Source of the DNA: Domibacillus robiginosus
GTDB lineage: Bacteria; Bacillota; Bacilli; Bacillales; Domibacillaceae
DNA length: 64,000 nt
Assembly: GCF_000966195.1 (NCBI RefSeq)
Contig: NZ_LAHL01000004.1
Span: forward strand, 1-64,000
Direction: 5' to 3'
The notes under the pieces were generated by a model. That model was not told where the DNA came from. It did not search any database and saw only the letters and a program-made list of their open reading frames with translations. The translations under genes were made by a program, and so were the position numbers. This document shows, in pieces, positions 20,992 to 30,426 of this stretch (the first letter of the stretch is position 1; the number at the start of each line of letters is the position of its first letter).

Positions 20992-22491
20992 ATGAATACA
21001 ATACTTGATATGAAAAACATTTCAATTTCCTTTCCTGGCGTAAAAGCATTAAGCAATGTGGATTTTCAAGCACAAACAGGCCGGGTTCATGCGCTGATTG
21101 GAGCAAACGGAGCCGGGAAATCGACGTTAATGAAGATTTTATCCGGTGCTTATGGCCATTATGAAGGAGATATGTCAATAAATGGTGAGCCTGTACACAT
21201 CCGGCAGCCAGCTGATGCAAAAAAGCATGGGATTCAAATGGTGTATCAAGAAGTGGATACAGCGCTTATTCCTCACTTAACAGTCGGGGAAAATATTATG
21301 ATGGATCAGCTTATTAATGGCAGACAGGAAAAAGGGTGGATTCGATGGAGACAGCTTCGTGAAGAAGCAGCAGCCCTGCTCCGAAAAATGAATCTGTCTC
21401 TTTCTCCAACCAAGCAGATAAGTGAATTAACGCTGGCAGAAAAGCAGATGGTGCTGATCGCAAGAGCCATTTCAAATGACTGCCGTTTTTTGATTTTGGA
21501 TGAGCCGACTGCTCCGCTCAGCCAGACCGAAACCGATGAACTATTTCGGATTGTCCGCCAGCTGAAGGAAGAGGATGTAAGTATTATTTTTATTTCACAC
21601 CGCCTTCCAGAATTATTTGCTATTTGTGATGATATTACAATTATGCGTAACGGAGAGCTGGTTTCAAAAAATCTTATCGCTGATACCACTCAAAACGAAG
21701 TGGTAGAAAGAATGCTGGGTCGGAAAATGGACGAACAGTTTCCAACACGTACATTCCAAAAAGGAAGAGTGCTGCTTCAAGCATCTGCCCTGTCCGCTTC
21801 AGGTGTCAACGGTGTAAATATAAGGATTCATGCGGGAGAAGTGGTTGGATTAACAGGGCTTGTCGGCGCCGGAAAATCAGAAATATGCAAAGCGTTGTTT
21901 GGTGAATCCAAATTGGAAGCAGGAGAAATTCAATTAAACGGAAAGTCTGTTTTATTTCGTTCGCCCTATGATGCTGTCCGACATGGTCTCGTGCTTGTCC
22001 CTGAAGAGCGACGCCGTGAGGGTGTGTTTGTGTCAGAGTCTGTTCTCTCGAATATTACCGTGACGACACTGACATCTATGCTTAAAGCAGGGGTTTTGAT
22101 TGATTTTAAAAAAGAAAGAGAAAGAGCTGCCTCCATTATTGATCGGCTGGACGTACGAACACCGTCCCAAGAAGCGAAAGTGCGCCACCTGTCAGGCGGT
22201 AATCAGCAAAAGATCGCCATCGGAAAATGGCTGCTGGCCGAAGCCGATGTGTATATCTTCGATGAGCCGACAAAAGGAATCGATGTCGGAGCGAAGCGAG
22301 AGATTTTTGAATTGATTGCCGAGCTGGCTGCGCGCGGGAAGGGTATTTTGTATGCTTCAAGTGAAATGACGGAAATATTCGGCATGACAGACCGGCTGTA
22401 TGTGATTTATGATGGACAAGCTGTGCTGGAAAAAGAAACATCCGGCACAACGGAAGAAGAAGTGATGTATTATTCGACAGGAGGAAAATAA
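20992..22491 (+). CDS. Sugar-type ABC transporter ATP-binding protein (two NBDs)
   Basis: A 499-residue tandem nucleotide-binding protein of the RbsA/MglA type. The first half has Walker A GANGAGKST, signature TLAEKQMVLIARA and Walker B LILDEPTAPL. The second half has a divergent GLVGAGKSE Walker A, signature LSGGNQQKIAIGKWL and YIFDEPTKGID. The unequal halves are typical of CUT2 importers. It is followed after 1 nt by the permease gene. The ribosome binding site is AAAGGAAG. Confidence 0.93.
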   Translation: MNTILDMKNISISFPGVKALSNVDFQAQTGRVHALIGANGAGKSTLMKILSGAYGHYEGDMSINGEPVHIRQPADAKKHGIQMVYQEVDTALIPHLTVGENIMMDQLINGRQEKGWIRWRQLREEAAALLRKMNLSLSPTKQISELTLAEKQMVLIARAISNDCRFLILDEPTAPLSQTETDELFRIVRQLKEEDVSIIFISHRLPELFAICDDITIMRNGELVSKNLIADTTQNEVVERMLGRKMDEQFPTRTFQKGRVLLQASALSASGVNGVNIRIHAGEVVGLTGLVGAGKSEICKALFGESKLEAGEIQLNGKSVLFRSPYDAVRHGLVLVPEERRREGVFVSESVLSNITVTTLTSMLKAGVLIDFKKERERAASIIDRLDVRTPSQEAKVRHLSGGNQQKIAIGKWLLAEADVYIFDEPTKGIDVGAKREIFELIAELAARGKGILYASSEMTEIFGMTDRLYVIYDGQAVLEKETSGTTEEEVMYYSTGGK

Positions 22492-22492
22492 G

Positions 22493-23470
22493 GTGTCTCA
22501 GAAAAAATCGTTTCAGTTGTTTGACTTCTTTTATAAGTACGGCACAATTTTAACCATTGTCGTGTTAATTGCTGTTTTTACGGCTTTGAACCCTGCTTTT
22601 ATCAGCAGTGATAACCTGTTAAATATTTTAAGGTCCATTTCCATTGTCACAATTATTGCGGTAGGTGTAACGGTGTCGCTTTCGATAAACGGATTTGACT
22701 TATCCGTTGGCTCGTCTGCCTCTCTTGCCAGTGCAGTGGTAATCTCCATGTTCGTCTGGTTTTCACAAAATCTTGTTGTTGCACTGCTGGCAGCATTCCT
22801 CAGTGCTATTCTCATCGGTATTTTAAACTCGATTATGATTGTAAAGCTAAAAATTCCAGATATGCTTGCCACATTAGCAATGATGTTTATCATTCAGGGT
22901 GTCGCCTTAACTTATACAAAAGGAGCGACTATTTCAGAAAACATGGTCATATCCGATGGATCGTATGCAGAAGGTGTGATCAGTCCCGTTTTTGCGAAGC
23001 TGGGCCAGCTTCCATGGATTATTGTGATTATGGTTGCCGTTGTACTGGTGGTTCAAGGCTTTTTGTCGCTGACAAAGCACGGGCGTTTTATGTATATGAT
23101 TGGCGGCAATCAGGAAGCTGCCCGTTTATCGGGTATTCCTGTCAATAAATATAAAGTGGCAGCTTACATTCTGTCTGCTCTTTTAGCGGCGCTTGGCGGT
23201 ATAGTGCTGGCTTCCCGCGTTATGACAGCAGAAATCAATGCAGGCGGCCCTTATTTAATGGATGCAGTAGCAGCCGCGTTTATTGGATTATCTGTGCTTG
23301 GAGCCGGTAAGCCGAATGCGCTCGGCACATTTGTCGGGGCTGTTTTGATCGGTATATTGCAAAATGGACTTGTTATGATGTCGGTCCCTTATTATGCGAT
23401 GGACATTGTAAAAGGATCTGTGCTGGCTTTCGCGCTGGCACTCACATACTATAAACAAAAACACACATAA
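22493..23470 (+). CDS. Sugar-type ABC transporter permease
   Basis: A 325-residue membrane protein with about eight to ten membrane segments and the RbsC-family hallmarks NGFDLSVGSSASLA near the N-terminus and GLSVLGAGKPNALGTFVGAVLIGILQNG near the C-terminus. It should dimerise to form the channel of the importer. The GTG start lies 1 nt after the ATPase stop codon, so translation is coupled. The three genes form a complete CUT2 system inserted between spo0J and ychF; no metabolic enzyme is linked that would show the substrate. Confidence 0.92.
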   Translation: MSQKKSFQLFDFFYKYGTILTIVVLIAVFTALNPAFISSDNLLNILRSISIVTIIAVGVTVSLSINGFDLSVGSSASLASAVVISMFVWFSQNLVVALLAAFLSAILIGILNSIMIVKLKIPDMLATLAMMFIIQGVALTYTKGATISENMVISDGSYAEGVISPVFAKLGQLPWIIVIMVAVVLVVQGFLSLTKHGRFMYMIGGNQEAARLSGIPVNKYKVAAYILSALLAALGGIVLASRVMTAEINAGGPYLMDAVAAAFIGLSVLGAGKPNALGTFVGAVLIGILQNGLVMMSVPYYAMDIVKGSVLAFALALTYYKQKHT

Positions 23471-23547
23471 TTCAATTTTCTGTGAAAAAAGCTCTTCTCC
23501 TGTTAAAATGGAAACGACTTATGTAACCAGCAGAAGGAGGGCTTTTT

Positions 23548-24471
23548 TTGGAAGAACAGTCGTTATCAACCTATCAGCGCGCCCTCGAATCATTGTGGCG
23601 AAAATTCACTAATGAAGAAACGTGGCTTATGTTCGGCGAAGGAGCCATTAAAATTACCCTGACGATTCTGGTAGCGTGGCTGATTGTAAAAGTTGGGAAA
23701 ATTGCAATCCGCAATTTTTTCGTTCTTCGTTCAAAAGCACCGCTCACGTTTTCTGAGCGGCGTGAAAACACACTTTTAAAATTGATTGAAAATGTACTGG
23801 CTTATGTGGTTTACTTTATCGCACTTGTCAATATACTTGGGGTTTTGACCTTTGATGTTAAAGGGTTAATTGCCGGGGCAGGGGTACTCGGACTTGCCAT
23901 TGGTTTTGGTGCTCAAAGCTTGGTGAAAGATGTGATTACAGGATTCTTTATCATCTTTGAAGACCAATTTTCAGTAGGCGACTTTGTCCGGATCGGCCAA
24001 TTTGAAGGGACCGTCGAGGAAATTGGCCTGCGTACGACAAAGCTAAAGGTATGGACGGGTGAAATTCACATTGTACCGAACGGAAGTATTATAGAAGTGA
24101 CCAATTTCTCGATTCATAATAGTGTGGCGGTAGTCGATATTGGAATTGCATATGAAGAAAATATAGAAAAAGCGGAACAAGTGATTAATGAGCTGTTAGA
24201 GACGCTTAAAGACAAATACCCGGAAATTGTTGATACGCCGAAACTGCTCGGTATTCAAACGCTTGCTCCTTCTGATGTGACACTTCGAATCACAGCCGAA
24301 ACAACACCAATGAACCATTGGTACGTTGCCCGAATGATGCGTAAAGATATTAAGGAATGCCTCGATGCAAACGGAATTGAGATTCCTTATCCGCGTATGG
24401 TGATGTTTTCACGAACGGATCAAGAAGCACAAGCAGGCTCAAAACAAGCAAAAAGCGGGGGAACGGCATAA
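23548..24471 (+). CDS. Small-conductance mechanosensitive channel (MscS/YkuT family)
   Basis: MscS channels open under membrane tension and release solutes during osmotic downshock. The 307-residue protein has an N-terminal helix, TM1 (about 33-50), TM2 (about 78-95), and the pore helix and gate AGVLGLAIGFGAQSLVKDVITGFF, followed by the beta domain (FSVGDFVRIGQFEGTVEEIGLRTTKL) and the alpha/beta vestibule domain. The start is a TTG at 23548, 8 nt after AAGGAGG. yyzM follows with no gap, so the two are probably co-transcribed. Confidence 0.93.
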   Translation: MEEQSLSTYQRALESLWRKFTNEETWLMFGEGAIKITLTILVAWLIVKVGKIAIRNFFVLRSKAPLTFSERRENTLLKLIENVLAYVVYFIALVNILGVLTFDVKGLIAGAGVLGLAIGFGAQSLVKDVITGFFIIFEDQFSVGDFVRIGQFEGTVEEIGLRTTKLKVWTGEIHIVPNGSIIEVTNFSIHNSVAVVDIGIAYEENIEKAEQVINELLETLKDKYPEIVDTPKLLGIQTLAPSDVTLRITAETTPMNHWYVARMMRKDIKECLDANGIEIPYPRMVMFSRTDQEAQAGSKQAKSGGTA

Positions 24472-24669
24472 ATGGAAGAAAAACAGTTTGCGTTACATGA
24501 TGTAGTAGAAATGAAAAAAGCCCATCCTTGTGGAACAAATCGCTGGAAAATTATTCGCCTTGGCATGGACATTCGAATCAAATGTGAAGGGTGCGGGCAC
24601 AGCGTGATGCTGCCGCGGCGTGAATTTACAAAAAAAATGAAACGGGTAGTAACAGAGAGCGGCGATTGA
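24472..24669 (+). CDS. yyzM: DUF951 family protein YyzM
   Basis: A 65-residue protein of the DUF951 family. It has the typical N-terminal FALHDVVEMKKAHPCG and a CEGCGHSVMLPR segment, so three cysteines could bind a metal. Its function is unknown, but it is conserved beside ychF and spo0J in many Firmicutes. The ATG follows directly after the stop codon of the mechanosensitive channel gene. The stop codon lies within the terminator hairpin. Confidence 0.9.
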   Translation: MEEKQFALHDVVEMKKAHPCGTNRWKIIRLGMDIRIKCEGCGHSVMLPRREFTKKMKRVVTESGD

Positions 24670-24683
24670 GCCGCTCTTTTTTT
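24657..24683 (+). terminator. Terminator after yyzM
   Basis: GAGCGGC (24657-24663) pairs with GCCGCTC (24670-24676), followed by seven T residues. Confidence 0.85.
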
Positions 24684-24737
24684 GAACAAATTTAGATGTC
24701 CGCCGGGCTTGAATAGCTGGCTTATGCTTTTCTTGCG

Positions 24738-24766
24738 TTGCCTTTTTTCGTTGTAGTCCATATAAT
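24738..24766 (+). promoter_or_regulatory. Sigma-A promoter of ychF
   Basis: TTGCCT (24738-24743) and a perfect TATAAT (24761-24766) are separated by 17 nt. Confidence 0.75.
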
Positions 24767-24825
24767 GGGGAAAGGTTTAGAATACCATGTACGTTTTTAC
24801 AGAAAACAAGGAGTGAACCAATAAT

Positions 24826-25926
24826 ATGGCATTAACAGCAGGAATTGTCGGTCTTCCAAACGTCGGAAAATCGACCTTATTTAACGCAATTACAAAAGCA
24901 GGTGCTGAATCAGCCAACTACCCGTTCTGTACGATTGATCCAAATGTCGGAATCGTAGAAGTACCGGATGAGCGCCTGGCGAAATTAACGGAAATGGTCA
25001 CGCCCAAAAAAACCATTCCAACAGCTTTTGAATTTACGGACATTGCCGGTATTGTAAAAGGCGCCAGCAAAGGAGAAGGACTGGGGAACAAGTTCCTGTC
25101 CCACATTCGTGAAGTAGATGCGATCTGTCAGGTCGTTCGCTGCTTTGACGATGAAAATATTACCCATGTATCCGGAAAAGTGGATCCGATTGATGATATT
25201 GAGGTCATTAACCTCGAGCTTATTTTGGCGGATCTTGAATCTGTGGACAAACGTCTTGCACGTGTGGCCAAGCTTGCCAAACAAAAGGACAAAGAAGCAG
25301 TTGCCGAGCATGATGTACTTGTGATGGTGAAAGAAGCTCTCGAATCTGACAAGCCCGCCCGTTCTGTAGAATTTACAGAAGAACAGCAAAAGATCGTCAA
25401 GCAGCTTCACTTATTGACAGCAAAGCCAATGCTGTATGTGGCAAATGTGAGCGAAGAAGAAATCGCAGACCCGTCCAATAATGAGCACGTGCAAAAAGTA
25501 CGTGACTATGCGGCTGGAGAAGGCTCAGAAGTGATTGTGATCAGTGCGAAAGTAGAAGAAGAAATCGCAGAGCTTGATGACGATGAAAAAGCAATGTTCC
25601 TTGAAGAGCTGGGCATTGAACAGTCTGGACTGGATCAATTGATTACAGCGGCATATTCTCTTTTAGGGCTTGCAACGTACTTTACAGCGGGCGTACAGGA
25701 AGTTCGTGCCTGGACATTCCGTAAAGGGATGAAAGCACCACAATGCGCCGGTATCATTCACTCGGATTTTGAGCGGGGCTTCATCCGTGCCGAAACGGTT
25801 TCATATGATGACCTTGTTGAAAATGGCTCTATGACAGCAGCAAAAGAAGCCGGTAAAGTTCGTCTGGAAGGAAAAGAGTACGTAATGAAAGACGGAGATG
25901 TTGTTCACTTCCGTTTTAACGTTTGA
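24826..25926 (+). CDS. ychF: Redox-regulated ATPase YchF
   Basis: YchF (YyaF in B. subtilis) is an Obg-family protein that prefers ATP to GTP and associates with ribosomes; it is linked to stress and redox responses. The 366-residue product has the G1 motif GLPNVGKST (about 8-16), G3 DIAG, an inserted coiled coil, and a C-terminal TGS domain ending KDGDVVHFRFNV. Own promoter upstream, terminator downstream. The ribosome binding site is AAGGAGTG. Confidence 0.96.
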   Translation: MALTAGIVGLPNVGKSTLFNAITKAGAESANYPFCTIDPNVGIVEVPDERLAKLTEMVTPKKTIPTAFEFTDIAGIVKGASKGEGLGNKFLSHIREVDAICQVVRCFDDENITHVSGKVDPIDDIEVINLELILADLESVDKRLARVAKLAKQKDKEAVAEHDVLVMVKEALESDKPARSVEFTEEQQKIVKQLHLLTAKPMLYVANVSEEEIADPSNNEHVQKVRDYAAGEGSEVIVISAKVEEEIAELDDDEKAMFLEELGIEQSGLDQLITAAYSLLGLATYFTAGVQEVRAWTFRKGMKAPQCAGIIHSDFERGFIRAETVSYDDLVENGSMTAAKEAGKVRLEGKEYVMKDGDVVHFRFNV

Positions 25927-25943
25927 TATAGCATTTATAAGCG

Positions 25944-25971
25944 ACTCCACCATATAACGGTGGAGTTTTTT
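25944..25971 (+). terminator. Terminator after ychF
   Basis: ACTCCACC (25944-25951) pairs with GGTGGAGT (25959-25966), followed by T residues that run close to the next gene's ribosome binding site. Confidence 0.8.
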
Positions 25972-25988
25972 CATGAGAGGTGTTCAAA

Positions 25989-26735
25989 ATGAAAGATATC
26001 AGTTATGTAGCGCTGCTGGCGGCTTTTCTATTTATGCTTATCCCGTTCTGGCTGTCTTACAAGCAAAAGCTAGGTATTTCAAAAGAGATGTTGATTGCCT
26101 CCATGCGGGCATTTGTTCAACTGACCATTATCGGATACATCATTACCTTTGTTTTTTCCATTCAAACACCCCTTCTGTTTTTATTTATTATTTTTATTAT
26201 GATCATGATCGCTTCCCGTACCTCTGCTAAGCGAGGGGAAGCTTTTCACCATTCGTTTTGGATTGCATTTGCTGCTCTGGTGACAGCAGAAGCCGCTTCT
26301 GTTACAGTGTGGGTCGTTTTTGATATTGTCGATTTTGAAGCACAATATATTCTACCAATGAGCGGAATGATTATCGGCAGTTCCATGGTAGCTGTCAGCC
26401 TTGTGTTTGACCGGCTGAAGCGTGAATTTGATTCAACAAAAGAATTGATTATGGGAAAACTTGCGCTTGGTGCTACGCGCCGCCAGGCATCGCAGGAATT
26501 GATTGAAGCTACAGTTAAAGCAGCGCTTATTCCAAGTATGGAAGGCATGAAAACAATTGGCCTTGTCCAGCTTCCAGGCATGATGACAGGAGCTATTATC
26601 GCAGGTGCGTCACCTGTTGTTGCTGTAAAATATCAGCTCGTTATCGCGCTCACTACTTTTGGGAACACCGCTATTACAGCCATGATTGTCTGTTTTCTTA
26701 CCTACCAAGCTTTTTTTAAGCAAAGAATGTTTTAA
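25989..26735 (+). CDS. FetB/YbbM-type ABC transporter permease (UPF0014)
   Basis: A 248-residue membrane protein with about six to seven membrane segments. The conserved UPF0014 features are RAFVQLTIIGYII, LGATRRQASQELIEATVKAALIPSMEGMKTIGLVQLPGMMTGAIIAG and the hydrophobic C-terminus. Family member FetB of E. coli works with the ATPase FetA, reported to export iron. The ATG at 25989 lies 6 nt after GAGAGGTG; a GTG at 25980 is less likely. No ATPase gene is adjacent, so the partner must be elsewhere or the protein acts differently. Confidence 0.85.
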   Translation: MKDISYVALLAAFLFMLIPFWLSYKQKLGISKEMLIASMRAFVQLTIIGYIITFVFSIQTPLLFLFIIFIMIMIASRTSAKRGEAFHHSFWIAFAALVTAEAASVTVWVVFDIVDFEAQYILPMSGMIIGSSMVAVSLVFDRLKREFDSTKELIMGKLALGATRRQASQELIEATVKAALIPSMEGMKTIGLVQLPGMMTGAIIAGASPVVAVKYQLVIALTTFGNTAITAMIVCFLTYQAFFKQRMF

Positions 26736-26826
26736 TCTTGCATGTTTCAAACGTATGTTCTATAATAAAGAAGTATCCACCTATACGGCCATCAGCTCCT
26801 TTTATTTCCGGTTATTGTGAAAAATA

Positions 26827-26855
26827 TTGCGCTGTTGAGAGATTCATGTTATAAT
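26827..26855 (+). promoter_or_regulatory. Sigma-A promoter of rpsF-ssb-rpsR
   Basis: TTGCGC (26827-26832), 17 nt, then TATAAT (26850-26855) with an extended TG two bases before it. Confidence 0.75.
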
Positions 26856-26887
26856 TTCAACTTGTGAGTAATGAAAATTTGCTCCTT

Positions 26888-26919
26888 GCTGTCGAGCCCC
26901 GTAAGGGAACGTCGACAGC
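26888..26919 (+). promoter_or_regulatory. Probable S6:S18 autoregulatory leader
   Basis: GCTGTCGA (26888-26895) pairs with TCGACAGC (26912-26919). Inside, a second small CCC/GGG pairing leaves unpaired CG and AA positions. It lies in the rpsF 5' leader just before the ribosome binding site. Leaders of rpsF operons in many bacteria carry a motif that mimics the 16S rRNA binding site of the S6:S18 complex, so feedback control of rpsF-ssb-rpsR is the likely role. Confidence 0.65.
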
Positions 26920-26947
26920 CGCATAGTCCACGAGGAGGTGAACGAAG

Positions 26948-27241
26948 ATGAGAAAGTACGAATTCATGTACATTATCCGCCCGAACATTGAAGACGAGGC
27001 GAAAAAAGCGCTAGTTGAGCGTTTTGACAACATCCTTACTTCAAACGGTGCTGAAATCATCGATTCAAAAGAATGGGGTAAACGCCGTTTAGCGTACGAA
27101 ATCAACGATTTCCGCGAAGGTTTCTACCAACTTATTCATGCTAAAGCTGAAGATGCAGCTGCAGTAAATGAATTTGACCGTCTTGCGAAAATCAGCGATG
27201 ACATTATCCGTCATATCGTTGTTAAAGAAGAAGAAAAGTAA
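26948..27241 (+). CDS. rpsF: 30S ribosomal protein S6
   Basis: S6 binds S18 on the platform of the small subunit. The 97-residue protein begins [22 protein letters not shown], and has the typical [19 protein letters not shown] motif. The ATG follows GAGGAGGTGAACGAAG. It heads the conserved rpsF-ssb-rpsR operon, with its own promoter and a structured leader. Confidence 0.97.
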   Translation: MRKYEFMYIIRPNIEDEAKKALVERFDNILTSNGAEIIDSKEWGKRRLAYEINDFREGFYQLIHAKAEDAAAVNEFDRLAKISDDIIRHIVVKEEEK

Positions 27242-27317
27242 TCGAAATGCACTAAATATACATCCCTTTCATCATGTTTCAAGCTGAAACATTTTAAAAG
27301 AAAAGGAGTTGATTCTG

Positions 27318-27857
27318 ATGATAAACCGAGTGGTTTTAGTGGGTCGTTTAACGAAAGATCCTGAACTTCGCTATACGCCAGCTGGTGCAGCTGTTGCGAC
27401 GTTTACGCTTGCGGTAAACCGCGCGTATACGAATCAGCAAGGTGACCGGGAAGCGGATTTTATTAATTGTGTGATTTGGCGCCGTCCGGCTGAAAACGTG
27501 GCAAACTTCTTGAAAAAAGGAAGCCTTGCCGGCGTGGAAGGACGTATTCAAACTCGTAATTATGAAGGCCAGGATGGAAAGCGCGTTTACGTGACAGAAG
27601 TCCAGGCAGATAGTGTCCAGTTTCTTGAACCAAAATCCGGCGGAGGTGGAGGCGGCCAGCAGTATGGCAACGCTCCTCAGCAGCAGGGTGGCGGTTATGG
27701 CGGCCAACAGCAAAGCAATCAGGATTTTCCGTTTGGCCAGCAGCAGCAGAATCAACAGCGCGGCAATAACAATGCCGGTTATTCTAAAATGAATGAAGAT
27801 CCGTTTGCAGATAACGGACAGCCGATCGATATTTCAGACGACGATCTTCCATTCTAA
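27318..27857 (+). CDS. ssb: Single-stranded DNA-binding protein
   Basis: SSB coats single-stranded DNA and recruits replication and repair proteins. The 179-residue product has the N-terminal OB fold ([47 protein letters not shown]), a flexible Gly/Gln/Asn-rich linker (about 115-160), and the acidic protein-interaction tip ending DDDLPF. The ATG at 27318 lies after AAAGGAG; a TTG three codons upstream is less likely. It lies between rpsF and rpsR, as in B. subtilis ssbA. Confidence 0.97.
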   Translation: MINRVVLVGRLTKDPELRYTPAGAAVATFTLAVNRAYTNQQGDREADFINCVIWRRPAENVANFLKKGSLAGVEGRIQTRNYEGQDGKRVYVTEVQADSVQFLEPKSGGGGGGQQYGNAPQQQGGGYGGQQQSNQDFPFGQQQQNQQRGNNNAGYSKMNEDPFADNGQPIDISDDDLPF

Positions 27858-27880
27858 TATTAAACAAGGAGGGGAAACTC

Positions 27881-28117
27881 ATGGCAGGACGCAGAGGTGG
27901 ACGTAAGCGTAAAAAGGTTTGTTACTTCACATCTAACGGTATTACACATATCGATTACAAAGATGTTGATTTGCTTAAAAAGTTCGTATCTGAACGTGGA
28001 AAAATTCTTCCACGTCGTGTGACAGGTACAAGCGCTAAATACCAACGTCGTTTGACAATTGCAATCAAACGTTCGCGGCAGGTAGCACTTCTTCCATTCG
28101 TTGGAGAAGAAAGATAA
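27881..28117 (+). CDS. rpsR: 30S ribosomal protein S18
   Basis: S18 is a small basic protein paired with S6 in the small subunit. The 78-residue product has the conserved core [29 protein letters not shown] and [24 protein letters not shown]. The ribosome binding site is AAGGAGGGG. It ends the rpsF operon and is followed by a strong terminator. Confidence 0.97.
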   Translation: MAGRRGGRKRKKVCYFTSNGITHIDYKDVDLLKKFVSERGKILPRRVTGTSAKYQRRLTIAIKRSRQVALLPFVGEER

Positions 28118-28131
28118 GAACTATATTGGTG

Positions 28132-28172
28132 AAAAAAGTGCAGTGCTGTTTTATCAGCATTGCACTTTTTTT
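28132..28172 (+). terminator. Terminator of the rpsF-ssb-rpsR operon
   Basis: AAAAAGTGCAGTGCTG pairs with CAGCATTGCACTTTTT (one wobble) around TTTTAT, followed by T residues. Confidence 0.88.
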
Positions 28173-28305
28173 GTGCATTTAAAATGGATAAAAAAGGAAT
28201 TTTTTAATAAAGTTTTATAATAAAAATATAAAGAAAATACTAGATATTTATCGACAAATAGGTACAATAAGCATAGGGTATTTTTACTATACAAGGAGGT
28301 ATAAA

Positions 28306-30306
28306 GTGAGAGGCATAAAATTAATTAAAACAAAGTTGCTTATCCCCATTATCGCAGCGCTTATTTTAGCGTTTACTTTTATTATTATATTTATTAGCTG
28401 GCAAACAGAAAACAATGTGGAGAAAAGTGTCGTTAATCAGAGTGAAGGCACAGTCGAAAGTTTATCCGGCACAGTAAAGGCATTTTTAGACCAGTATGAA
28501 AAAAGCATTGACTTGCTTGCTTTTGATGATACGATTCAATCTTACGGAACAAGTGAGCTGGCTCAGGACAAAGTCGACCGTCAGCCGACAGAAACTCTTT
28601 TTATGGATTATTTAAACACATATGAAGATGTTTTAAATATTTACTTTGGCTCGGCAGAGGGAACCACGATTATTTCCCCGGTAATTAAGCTGCCTGAAGA
28701 CTTCGATCCTCGTGAAAGAGATTGGTACACACAAGCTGAGAACAAAAAAACGTCAGTTTGGAGCGAGCCTTATAAAGATACGGCGACCGGTTCTTCAGTA
28801 GTGACTGTATCAAGAGCTGTTTATGACGACAATGACCGGTTCCTTGGCGTGATTGGAGTTGATGTTGATTTAACCGTTTTAACAGAGCGAGTGAAACAAA
28901 CAGATCTTGGATATCAGGGCTACCCAACTGTTTTTTCAACTGCAGGCATGGGCATTGTTCATCCGACTAGCCAGGGAGAAGATTTAACAAAGATTCCTGT
29001 AATTAAAAGTATCATTGATGACTCCTCTCCGTCTGGAAGTAAATATTACAAACTGGATGGAGAAAACCGTATTATCGTATTTAATAATGTACCAGGCGTA
29101 AATTGGACGGTAGCGGCCGTTTATGACCGGGCAAATTTGCTTGGTCTGTCTCAGTCAATCAGTAAGTCCCTTCTGTGGACCGGTATTGTGCTGCTTTTGT
29201 TGATTAGTGCCGTTATGTTGTTTGTGATTTCCAATATTGTAAAGCCCCTTCGCCGTTTAGAGCGCACGGCTTCTCAAATAGCTGAAGGTGACTTGACAGT
29301 GCAGGTACCAGTATCGACACAGGACGAAGTTGGACAGCTTTCAGCAGCATTTAATAAAATGACAGCACACATGAGAGCAATTTTGCAAAAAGTCAATCAA
29401 TCTGTGCAGGAAGTGAAAGTATCCGCAGAAAATTTAAGCGCGGTATCAGAAGAAACAAGCGCATCCAGTGAGCAAATGACCTATGCGATCAATGAAATTA
29501 CTCTGGGGGCTTCCCGTTCAGCAGAAGACTCTGCTGAGGCGACTGAGCGCTCAAACAGCCTGGGCAGCCAAATTGATGCTATTACAGGAAAAGCAGGTGA
29601 CATGGCGCAGGCTGCTTCCGAAGCTGAGCAGGCTAACCAAAAAGGAGCCGGGCAAATTGAACAGCTTCGTATGTCAAACAATGAAACGAAAACATACATT
29701 TCCGGCATGCAGATGGTGATCGAGGAGCTGGAATCAAAAATGAGCTCCATTGAAGCAGTGATTGGAGCCATTACCGATATTTCTGCCCAGACAAACCTGC
29801 TGGCGCTTAATGCATCAATTGAAGCAGCAAGAGCCGGTGAACACGGTAAAGGTTTTGCTGTGGTAGCTGAAGAAGTCCGTAAATTGGCAGAACAGTCCAG
29901 CGAAGCAGCAGACGAGGTAAGAAAAACGATTCTGGATATTCAATCTGGTTCGCGTACTGCTGTTGAGCAAATGAAAAAAACACGCAGCAATTTTAATGAG
30001 CAAACAGAAGCGGTAGAAGAAACGAGCAAAGTCTTCCATCAGCTTTCTACTCTTGTCAGCACAATTGATTCATCTATTGCAGCCATTAATCAGGAAATCA
30101 AAGAAGTGGGAACCATAAAAGATGAAGTAATTCACACGATGACGGGCATTGCCGCTGCCAGCCAGCAGTCTGCTGCTGCAAGTGAGGAAGTGAGCGCTTC
30201 TGCAGAAGAGCAATTAAGAGCAGTCCGGACCGTAACAGATTCATCAGAGCAACTAATGGAATTAAGTACCGATTTAAAAGAAATGGTTAATCAATTTAAA
30301 TTGTAA
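28306..30306 (+). CDS. Methyl-accepting chemotaxis protein (dCache type), copy 1
   Basis: A 666-residue chemoreceptor. TM1 is about 11-31, followed by a large extracellular dCache_1 sensor (about 35-280; [20 protein letters not shown] and GVIGVDVDL are typical). TM2 is about 287-307, then HAMP (to about 360) and a long cytoplasmic coiled coil with the kinase-control tip [38 protein letters not shown]. It would report ligand binding to CheA/CheW. The GTG start at 28306 follows AAGGAGGT. The ligand is unknown; many dCache receptors sense amino acids or organic acids. A paralogue follows directly. Confidence 0.95.
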   Translation: MRGIKLIKTKLLIPIIAALILAFTFIIIFISWQTENNVEKSVVNQSEGTVESLSGTVKAFLDQYEKSIDLLAFDDTIQSYGTSELAQDKVDRQPTETLFMDYLNTYEDVLNIYFGSAEGTTIISPVIKLPEDFDPRERDWYTQAENKKTSVWSEPYKDTATGSSVVTVSRAVYDDNDRFLGVIGVDVDLTVLTERVKQTDLGYQGYPTVFSTAGMGIVHPTSQGEDLTKIPVIKSIIDDSSPSGSKYYKLDGENRIIVFNNVPGVNWTVAAVYDRANLLGLSQSISKSLLWTGIVLLLLISAVMLFVISNIVKPLRRLERTASQIAEGDLTVQVPVSTQDEVGQLSAAFNKMTAHMRAILQKVNQSVQEVKVSAENLSAVSEETSASSEQMTYAINEITLGASRSAEDSAEATERSNSLGSQIDAITGKAGDMAQAASEAEQANQKGAGQIEQLRMSNNETKTYISGMQMVIEELESKMSSIEAVIGAITDISAQTNLLALNASIEAARAGEHGKGFAVVAEEVRKLAEQSSEAADEVRKTILDIQSGSRTAVEQMKKTRSNFNEQTEAVEETSKVFHQLSTLVSTIDSSIAAINQEIKEVGTIKDEVIHTMTGIAAASQQSAAASEEVSASAEEQLRAVRTVTDSSEQLMELSTDLKEMVNQFKL

Positions 30307-30310
30307 AAGT

Positions 30311-30340
30311 GGATGCCGGCCAGTGCCGGTGTCCTTTTTT
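30311..30340 (+). terminator. Terminator after MCP copy 1
   Basis: GGATGCCGG pairs with CCGGTGTCC (two wobble pairs) around CCAGTG, followed by seven T residues. Confidence 0.7.
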
Positions 30341-30426
30341 TACATAAATTTTACATTAGCTTAATATATTTTTAGGTCTATAAAACTATAATAAAGGGGC
30401 GTGTATAGGGAGAAAGGTGTAGTGAG

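Noticed and set aside
27968-28015. Inverted repeat ACGTGGAA/TTCCACGT in rpsR
   Set aside because: It lies in conserved S18 codons ([10 protein letters not shown]) and is explained by the protein sequence.
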